Under the pieces are notes generated by a model. It had not been told where the DNA came from and searched no databases. It saw only the letters and a list, made by a program, of their open reading frames with translations. A stretch of DNA of 64,000 bases from Betaproteobacteria bacterium. GTDB lineage: Bacteria > Pseudomonadota > Gammaproteobacteria > Burkholderiales > Usitatibacteraceae. Position numbers and translations under genes: made by a program. Below are positions 58,416 through 64,000 of the stretch, one piece after another. The number at the start of each line of letters is the position of its first letter. Position 1 is the stretch's first letter. Where the stretch lies: positions 193,573 to 257,572 of the forward strand of contig JADKJR010000007.1 of NCBI GenBank assembly GCA_016720925.1, given 5' to 3'.

Positions 58416-58827
58416 GCCGCTGCCGCGCAGCGGCAGGCACATCGCTGTAATGCAATCGGACGGGGGCGGGTCGGTTGCTTCAATTGCGGCACAATCTGCG
58501 CTGATGCCACCTCACACGCGGTCTTGCCCTTGTCGCCGGTGGCCGCTGGCTGAAGTGCGATTCGGGGCTGCGCACACTTGAAAGCCGAATCCAACATGTG
58601 CACAACCAAACCGGGCCTCCCAAGTAGTGGGCATGACAAACGGGCCGGGTCCAAGTGCAACCCTCGATTCCGGGTAGTGTTTCATAGATCGCCATTTAAA
58701 AAAATACATATAAACAAATAATTAAATTGTATTGTTAATGTGTAATATAAATACTGAGGTTAGTTGAAATTGCCTGCCTTTCAATAGTAAGTAATCCGCC
58801 TAGAATGGCGACCGCGACAATTCAAAA
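58416..58827. other. 412-bp intergenic region with an AT-rich patch
   Basis: No credible gene is seen. The first 270 bp are ordinary GC-rich sequence. From about 58695 to 58765 the sequence turns very AT-rich (TTAAAAAAATACATATAAAC and following, ending near GTGTAATATAAATAC), unlike anything else in the window. The patch lies beyond the phzF stop and downstream of the stress protein, so it does not precede a gene start. It could be a remnant of foreign DNA or a nucleoid-protein site. Confidence 0.6.
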
Positions 58828-59670
58828 CTATGGCAGCGTCACCAGCCCACGACCGATTTCAATGGCCCGGCCACTGACGCGAATCTGCGACAGCGCATCC
58901 ACGCTGAGGCCGATTCGGCAGGGTCGACTGACCGCCGCGCCCTGGTCGATGGCGTACGCAATGGGTAATGTCCTTTGCTGCCGCAAGAACCAGCCACCCA
59001 GATTGGCGGTCGCCGAACCGGTACCGGGGTCCTCAACCACACTACTGTGTTTGACGAAGAAAAAGCGCGAGAGCAGCTTGGCGTCACCCTCGGGCGCAAA
59101 CACATACGCCATCGATCGACCCAGGTCATTGGCAATGGTCGCAAGCCGGTCAGCGATCGGCTGGGCGCGTCGCACCGCGTCGGCACTCGCCAGCGGCACA
59201 ATCAGTTGTTCCGAGCCGGTATTGACCCAGCAGGCGCCGTCGAGGACATCTTCCGGTTTGAGGCCGAGGATATTCGCCATTTCGGATCGCGTCACGGAAA
59301 GCTCGCGATAACTCGGGGCATTCGCGGTAAGTGTCCAGACGTCCCCCACCGCAGACACAGGAATGACCCCGGCCTTCATCTTCAGCGAGATCTGGTCGCC
59401 CGCCTTGAAAAGTTCTCGAACGACGTGCGCGGTGCCCAGCGTGGGATGGCCCGCGAAGGGCATCTCGAAGGTCGGCGTGAAGATTCGAACCTGCGCGGTG
59501 GCGGAATCGGCGGGCAGGATAAACGTGGTTTCGGACAGGTTGAATTGCAGCGCGAGGGCCTGCATTTCTTCGTCGCCGAGTCCTTCTGCGGATTCGAACA
59601 CACAAAGGGGATTGCCACCGAAGATGGTCTCGGCGAAAACATTAACCAGGCGATAGGGGTAGATACGCAT
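58828..59670 (-). CDS. PhzF family isomerase/epimerase-like protein
   Basis: A 280-residue PhzF fold protein: RLVNVFAETIFGGNPLCVFE with NLSETTFILP near the N-terminus (catalytic Glu of SETTF), MPFAGHPTLGTAHVV, and the C-terminal EDPGTGSATANLGGWFL. PhzF itself isomerises a phenazine precursor, but stand-alone homologues have other or unknown substrates, and no phenazine genes are here. It stands divergent from the exported MsrA gene. Confidence 0.9.
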   Translation of the reverse strand: MRIYPYRLVNVFAETIFGGNPLCVFESAEGLGDEEMQALALQFNLSETTFILPADSATAQVRIFTPTFEMPFAGHPTLGTAHVVRELFKAGDQISLKMKAGVIPVSAVGDVWTLTANAPSYRELSVTRSEMANILGLKPEDVLDGACWVNTGSEQLIVPLASADAVRRAQPIADRLATIANDLGRSMAYVFAPEGDAKLLSRFFFVKHSSVVEDPGTGSATANLGGWFLRQQRTLPIAYAIDQGAAVSRPCRIGLSVDALSQIRVSGRAIEIGRGLVTLP

Positions 59671-59821
59671 GAACGGGAATTGAGTAGAGTTGTCTGATAA
59701 TCAGCATACCGCATGAAACCGGTCGCATGCCGCAAACGTGCACCGAATGCAATTCAAGGTCGGTATGCAAGGCTTTCGCGCCATCACCGACTCATCCTCT
59801 TTAACCGCTGGAGTGCCGATT

Positions 59822-60514
59822 GTGACCCGCAATTTTTCCCGTATTCTCCTACTCCTCTCCGCCGCAATTGCCGTGACTGGCGCGGCTGTTTACGCACAGG
59901 TGTCGACCTCGAGCGCCAAACCTGCGCAGCCCGGCAAAGTGACCGCGCCGGCAAATACGGCACGCGCGATCTTCGCCGGCGGCTGTTTCTGGTGCATGGA
60001 GGCGCCTTTCGACAAACTCGACGGGGTTGTCTCCACCACCTCCGGATACACGGCCGGCACCAAAAAGGACCCAACGTACAAAGAAGTGTCGGCGGGTTGG
60101 ACGGGCCATACGGAAGCGGTTGAAATCGTTTATGACCCCGCGAAAGTAAGCTACCAAAAGCTGCTCGACGTGTTCTGGCACAACATCGATCCGACGACCA
60201 AGGATGCGCAATTTTGCGATCACGGATCCCAGTATCGCAGCGGCATTTTCTATGCGGACGATGCGCAAAAGGCGGCCGCCGAAGCATCGAAAGCCGCTCT
60301 GGACAAGAGTAAGCCGTTCAAGGGTGCCATCGTCACGGAGGTCACGGCGGCAACGCAGTTCTATCCCGCCGAGGATTATCACCAGGACTACTACCTCAAG
60401 AATCCGCTGCGCTACAAGTATTACCGCAATGGCTGCGGACGGGATGCGCGTCTGACCGCGTTGTGGGGTGACAAGGCCGGCGTCGGTGGAGAAGGTGCAG
60501 GCGGCCGCAAATAG
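59822..60514 (+). CDS. msrA: exported peptide methionine sulfoxide reductase A
   Basis: A 230-residue MsrA with an N-terminal signal or anchor segment (RILLLLSAAIAVTGAAVYAQ) and the catalytic Cys55 in FAGGCFWCMEAPF. EVSAGWTGHTEAVEIVYDP, CDHGSQYRSGIFYA and FYPAEDYHQDYYLKNP are family blocks; the C-terminal KYYRNGCGRD supplies a possible resolving Cys. GTG 59822 is chosen, with GGAG eight bases upstream; GTG 59813 is also possible. It would repair oxidised methionine in the periplasm, while the msrA at 36.9 kb is cytoplasmic. Confidence 0.92.
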   Translation: MTRNFSRILLLLSAAIAVTGAAVYAQVSTSSAKPAQPGKVTAPANTARAIFAGGCFWCMEAPFDKLDGVVSTTSGYTAGTKKDPTYKEVSAGWTGHTEAVEIVYDPAKVSYQKLLDVFWHNIDPTTKDAQFCDHGSQYRSGIFYADDAQKAAAEASKAALDKSKPFKGAIVTEVTAATQFYPAEDYHQDYYLKNPLRYKYYRNGCGRDARLTALWGDKAGVGGEGAGGRK

Positions 60515-60580
60515 GCGTCGTTGCCGGCGTTTCCCAAGTGGTCTAGACTCCTTCACACCAACCAAATGGGGGAGGAAAAA

Positions 60581-60991
60581 ATGAACAAGAAATTCATCAT
60601 TTCGTCTTTGGTCATGGCCGTCGCCGCATTGCTCGTTGGCTTTGTGGTTCATGCAGCGCTGCTTCAGGCGGATTACGCCAGGTTATCCACGATCTTTCGT
60701 GCGGAGGCCGATGCGCAGGCGCACTTTGGATTCATGCTGTTCGCACATCTGTTGATTGGCATCGGCCTCACCTGGATTTATCGGATGGGCCATGAAGCAG
60801 GCAAGGGCGTGGTCTCGCAGGGTTTGCGATTCGGCCTGGCGATTGCCGTGGTTTCCACCATCCCGATGTACCTGATCTACTTTGCCGTGCAGCGCCTGCC
60901 TTCTGACCTGGTCGCGCAACAGATCGCGTTCGATACCATTGGGATGCTGTTACTGGGCATGCTGGTGGCGTGGCTCAATAAGTCGTCATAG
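60581..60991 (+). CDS. small hypothetical membrane protein
   Basis: A 136-residue protein with four hydrophobic segments: FIISSLVMAVAALLVGFVVH, FMLFAHLLIGIGLTWIY, FGLAIAVVSTIPMYLIYFAV and FDTIGMLLLGMLVAWLN. A strong ribosome site GGAGG sits just before the ATG at 60581. It looks like the DUF1761/DoxX-style small membrane proteins, but I cannot assign a family. Single gene, ending 18 bp before palindrome copy G. Confidence 0.78.
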   Translation: MNKKFIISSLVMAVAALLVGFVVHAALLQADYARLSTIFRAEADAQAHFGFMLFAHLLIGIGLTWIYRMGHEAGKGVVSQGLRFGLAIAVVSTIPMYLIYFAVQRLPSDLVAQQIAFDTIGMLLLGMLVAWLNKSS

Positions 60992-61008
60992 GACCGGCTA
61001 TTTCTGAC

Positions 61009-61074
61009 AAACTCTAGCATTGGCGAGGCTTTCATGGAATTTGTCCGCTGAAAGCCGCTCCAGTGCTAGAGTTT
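61009..61074. repeat. dispersed palindrome family, copy G (best preserved)
   Basis: Left arm AAACTCTAGCATTGGCGAGG plus CTTTC and right arm GAAAGCCGCTCCAGTGCTAG plus AGTTT pair over 25 bp with two or three mismatches, loop ATGGAATTTGTCCGCT. It lies between convergent genes and overlaps the 3' end of the acyltransferase, encoding its last residues. Confidence 0.93.
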
Positions 61075-63329
61075 GATACTCGCACTCGTTGTTTCGCCAA
61101 CATGGCGATGGAGTGAACCCACGAGTTGCTTCCCTCTCGAATACCGCATCTATCACAGCGACTCTCCCTTTCGCCTTCCGCCAGTACGCCGCAGACGTGA
61201 TGGCGAAATGTTGGAAACAGGGTTCGATTTCCAAATGCACTGACGTGGTCGCCATCAAGAAATAGTGGGCGCCCTTCGGCATATGCGGAGCAAGTGTCCG
61301 TTGGGCACAGGATCGGCAATGGGTCCCAGACGGTCAGTTGACGGTCGTGCTGCGCAAGCGTCTGGATAGAACCCACCGCAGGTGCGCGATACCTCTCAAG
61401 CTCTTCACGCGCAATCGTAAATCCGCCGGCGCACACTTCGTTGGACGCGTTGAACCAATCCGCACAGCGATAAGTTGGACTTCGGAAAACGGGTTTGGGA
61501 AGCTCAAACATGACTCTTGCTCCCGCGCGGGAGAATGGTTGGATCCAATGATCCGCTTCGGCCAATGCCGCGGCGCTGTTGCAGAGCGCCTCCGGCGAGT
61601 TCGTGTATTGCCAGCTTATCGCTTCATCAAGTCGCGCCCATTGATCCGTGAAACGACGTAGGCGCAATGAGGGCAAGAATACGATGTCTCCCTCGTGCAG
61701 AAGCGTGACCACATCTTTTTGCGCTTCAAGCGGGAGCTGGATGCAGCGATTCGCGCGCCCACTGCCCATTGGCGAAAATAAGTCGAGATACGGACACCCA
61801 GGAGCGCTATATACGCGGACCAAGATCCCCGTTTCAGCCGCGAGCTGATCGAACATCATCAGGTATGCGGTTGCGTGTGAGTCCCCGAGGACAAACATCT
61901 GACGCGAAGTCACCGATGTCACACAATCCTTCGGCTGGTATTCGAAGATCGCGATTTCACCGATGGATCGGTGGGTGAGTTCAACCTTGCAGTGGCGAGT
62001 TTTTTCCATTCCCGTCATGCGATCGACGGCATACCAATCCGTCGCCTGCCTGGTTACATTGCTCAGTGACAGCTTTGGGCGTGCGGCAAAAAAAGCTTGC
62101 GCCAGCATCGAGCAAGAAATGATCACGAGCGCAAAGAGCGCGACACGAACGAGACTTGAACGCGCGCGCAGCCAGCGGTTTTCGCGAATGGGCCGCTCGA
62201 CAAACCGATACGATAGCTCGGCACAAATCATGGTTATCACCAATGCGGCACCTTGGCCGAACGGTGACGCAAGACCGAATGTCCAACGCATAAGCACGAA
62301 CACCGGCCAGTGCCACAGGTACAACGAATAGGATCGCAAGCCGATGCTGACCAGCACACTGCTCGAAAGCAGACGTCGAATTGGCGTGCTCGCTTCATCA
62401 ATGCCTACGCCACCGATCAGCAAAGCAGCCGCCAGCGCGGGTATCACCGCCGATGGCCACGGAAATGCCGAGGCATGAAGGCCGACATAACTCCAGACAA
62501 GCAACGCTGCACCGCAAAGGGTGACACACCATTGCAACCACCGACTGTTCCAGGAACGGACAAACTTCATCGCCGCATTGCCACTCTGCATTGCGTGAGT
62601 AAACTGGAATAACAGTGCGCCCAGCGCGAGTTCCCAAAATCGGCTGAAAAGGGAATAGAACGCTTGCAATGGTGCATGCGTCTGTGCCCACGCCGCATAG
62701 ACCATTGACGCAATGCCGATACTGGCGAGCAAAGCAAAAAATGCCCAACGTTTTCGGGCGCGCGCCTGAGTGGCGGCAAACCAGCCAAACAACAGCGCGG
62801 GCACCACCAGGTAAAACTGCTCTTCAACACCCAGCGACCACGTGTGTGTAAAGGCGTTGAACTCTGCGCGTGGGGTGAAATATGCTTCCGCATTGGTCGC
62901 GAGCAGATAGTTGCTGAAACCAAGAAACGCATAGCGCGCAGTCTGCTCGGTAAATCCAGTCAGCCAACCGGCGGGAATGACCAGCACCACGAACAGGACG
63001 GTGACAAGTAACATCGCCAACAGGGCGGGGACGATGCGCGTCAGTCGACGCGCGTAGAAGCCCATCAAGAAATTGATGGTGGATTCGCCAGCGTGCGAGC
63101 CAAGCGAGGAAGCCACCACGAATCCCGAGATCACAAAGAACACATCGACACCCACAAAGCCGCCGGGGAGCCATTTGGCGTTGAGGTGATAGATGATTAC
63201 GCCAAGTACCGCCAGCGCACGAAGGCCATCTATGTGGGGAAAGTAGTTCGCCGCGTACGGTTGAGTATTTGTGTTCGTGTCTCTGTACCTGTATGCGTCT
63301 CGAACGTTTTCTTCGGCGGCGGCGTTCAT
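61032..63329 (-). CDS. OatA-type O-acyltransferase with C-terminal SGNH domain
   Basis: A 765-residue protein from ATG 63329 (MNAAAEENVRDAYRYRD). Residues about 30-370 form the acyltransferase-3 membrane domain (HIDGLRALAVLGVIIYHLNA, GVDVFFVISGFVV, THTWSLGVEEQFYLVVP), with about ten helices. The C-terminal part is an SGNH hydrolase-like domain with the block I motif FVLGDSHATAYLMMF and the WDPLPILC and DGDHVSAFGNR region. Such enzymes acetylate surface polysaccharides or peptidoglycan. The last 13 residues (SNSSTGAAFSGQIP) and the stop are encoded by palindrome copy G. The longer frame to 63506 has no homology and is not included. Confidence 0.88.
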   Translation of the reverse strand: MNAAAEENVRDAYRYRDTNTNTQPYAANYFPHIDGLRALAVLGVIIYHLNAKWLPGGFVGVDVFFVISGFVVASSLGSHAGESTINFLMGFYARRLTRIVPALLAMLLVTVLFVVLVIPAGWLTGFTEQTARYAFLGFSNYLLATNAEAYFTPRAEFNAFTHTWSLGVEEQFYLVVPALLFGWFAATQARARKRWAFFALLASIGIASMVYAAWAQTHAPLQAFYSLFSRFWELALGALLFQFTHAMQSGNAAMKFVRSWNSRWLQWCVTLCGAALLVWSYVGLHASAFPWPSAVIPALAAALLIGGVGIDEASTPIRRLLSSSVLVSIGLRSYSLYLWHWPVFVLMRWTFGLASPFGQGAALVITMICAELSYRFVERPIRENRWLRARSSLVRVALFALVIISCSMLAQAFFAARPKLSLSNVTRQATDWYAVDRMTGMEKTRHCKVELTHRSIGEIAIFEYQPKDCVTSVTSRQMFVLGDSHATAYLMMFDQLAAETGILVRVYSAPGCPYLDLFSPMGSGRANRCIQLPLEAQKDVVTLLHEGDIVFLPSLRLRRFTDQWARLDEAISWQYTNSPEALCNSAAALAEADHWIQPFSRAGARVMFELPKPVFRSPTYRCADWFNASNEVCAGGFTIAREELERYRAPAVGSIQTLAQHDRQLTVWDPLPILCPTDTCSAYAEGRPLFLDGDHVSAFGNRTLFPTFRHHVCGVLAEGERESRCDRCGIREGSNSWVHSIAMLAKQRVRVSNSSTGAAFSGQIP

Positions 63330-63496
63330 GCGTCCGTTTGATAGAGGCCAGTACTTTTGATTTGAATTCAACGCACGTCTTGCGTTGAGTTCATCGAAAA
63401 ATGCCGGCTGCAGGAGCTCAAATATTAGATGGTCCGGGCTATGTGCGGTCGACAATTGCCATAACTGCCGGGGTTTTCCGCCCCACACCGCACCGC

Positions 63497-63563
63497 AGAT
63501 CGCCATTTGGCGCGACTTCCCGGCACTAAATGCCGGAAAAGGCGCGCCAGTGCTAGGGATTTG
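63497..63563. repeat. dispersed palindrome family, copy H
   Basis: Right arm ATGCCGGAAAAGGCGCGCCA then GTGCTAGGGATTT matches the family well; left arm AGATCGCCATTTGGCGCGAC then TTCCCGGCA shows the CGCCATTTGGCG variant also found in copy E. It lies upstream of the acyltransferase, 18 bp beyond the S10 peptidase stop. Confidence 0.78.
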
Positions 63564-63580
63564 CTACTTCATCGCGACGC

Positions 63581-64000
63581 TCAGCTCGCTTTCTTCACAA
63601 AATCCCGCAAGTGTTTTGCCTGCATTTTCAGCGACGGAATGTGCACATACATCATGTGGCCAGCTTCGTAATAGTGCCGGGTAGTATTTCACTCGAGGCT
63701 CTTGTCGAGCGCCGTAATAGTTGAGCACGTAATCGCTGGCGAAATACAGATGTCGCGGATCAAGTAACCTGACGCCGTACCACTTTCATGTGCGGATTGC
63801 TGCAGATCGCCTTGCGCAGGCTTTCCGCGACATTGAGATGCTGGTCTTTCGAGCCAAGTCCCAGGTCATGTAACTTGGAAATCATCTATGGGTGTGTCGA
63901 TTTCGGAACTAGAGTTCGCGGCGCAGATAATCATTGACTGCAAGCCGCGTATGCGCCGCCGGGAGTAGTGTGCGCGGGGATCAAATTCAAAATTTTCGCC
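63581..64000 (-). pseudogene. serine carboxypeptidase-like (S10) C-terminus, multiply frameshifted
   Basis: Pieces of an S10 peptidase C-terminus appear in several frames: VNDYLRREL (near 63930), DLGLGSKDQHLNVAESLRK (from 63867), LYFASDYVLN, ALDKSLE and YYEAGHMMYVH with IPSLKMQAKHLRDFVKKAS (to the stop at 63581). The last piece holds the catalytic His (AGHMM). At least four indels and two in-frame stops separate them in 420 bp. The gene runs out of the window. Either it is a decayed gene or this stretch is poorly assembled. Confidence 0.72.

Noticed and set aside
63339..63362. Possible ninth palindrome copy (GAGGCCAGTACTTTTGA)
   Set aside because: Only a short stretch resembles the right arm of copy B and no matching left arm is present.
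63330..63506. Extended N-terminus of the O-acyltransferase (from 63506)
   Set aside because: The extra 59 residues have no homology to the family and overlap palindrome copy H; ATG 63329 gives a normal N-terminus.

Overview
The window comes from a betaproteobacterial chromosome (Burkholderiales/Nitrosomonadales-type; species not identifiable by eye). GC is moderate to high. The gene content fits that group: a gloB-methyltransferase-rnhA-dnaQ block, a DUF1841-nth-rnfB block, a membrane formate dehydrogenase with DUF3305/DUF3306 partners, ftsK-lolA, and paired aat/bpt transferases. No tRNA, rRNA, CRISPR array, prophage or insertion sequence was seen. The region is mostly housekeeping and respiratory metabolism.

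Layout. 1-2.9 kb: alcohol dehydrogenase (5' cut by the window), aldehyde dehydrogenase and a HAD phosphatase. 3-9.4 kb: aspartate aminotransferase, then surE-pcm-nlpD followed by a large secreted beta-propeller/fibronectin/dockerin-like protein where rpoS would usually lie. 9.4-19 kb: glyoxalase II, RNase H, DNA polymerase III epsilon, two small cytochromes c, endonuclease III, an RnfB-like ferredoxin, alanine dehydrogenase, pyrD and the two N-degron aminoacyl transferases. 19-25.5 kb, minus strand: a Rieske-like protein and molybdenum cofactor genes (moeA, mobA, fdhD, moaA). 25.5-34.8 kb, plus strand: a formate dehydrogenase cluster, with several apparent frameshifts. 34.8-37.5 kb: two superoxide dismutases and MsrA. 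38.4-47 kb, minus strand: one long overlapping run with an L-Ara4N lipid A modification set (arnT, SMR transporter, arnB, arnC, split arnA) running into purE-purK. 47-58.4 kb: Smr protein, trxB, a Crp-type regulator, ftsK, lolA, glutathione-dependent formaldehyde oxidation (adhC-fghA), a LysR regulator, terC and a universal stress protein. 58.8-64 kb: PhzF protein, exported MsrA, an O-acyltransferase and a broken S10 peptidase.

How it works together: adhC-fghA turns formaldehyde into formate, and the formate dehydrogenase, with fdhD and molybdenum cofactor genes beside it, would oxidise formate into the quinone pool. The arn set would add aminoarabinose to lipid A.

The most unusual thing is a family of about 70-bp imperfect palindromes, which I do not recognise, present in eight copies. 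Most lie just behind stop codons. One lies in frame inside the DUF3306 gene and another encodes the C-terminus of the acyltransferase. A second, known-type palindrome supplies the likely start codon of lolA. Apparent +1 frameshifts cluster in the formate dehydrogenase genes, arnA, uspA and the S10 gene; several sit in short G/C runs, so assembly error must be excluded before they are read as gene decay.
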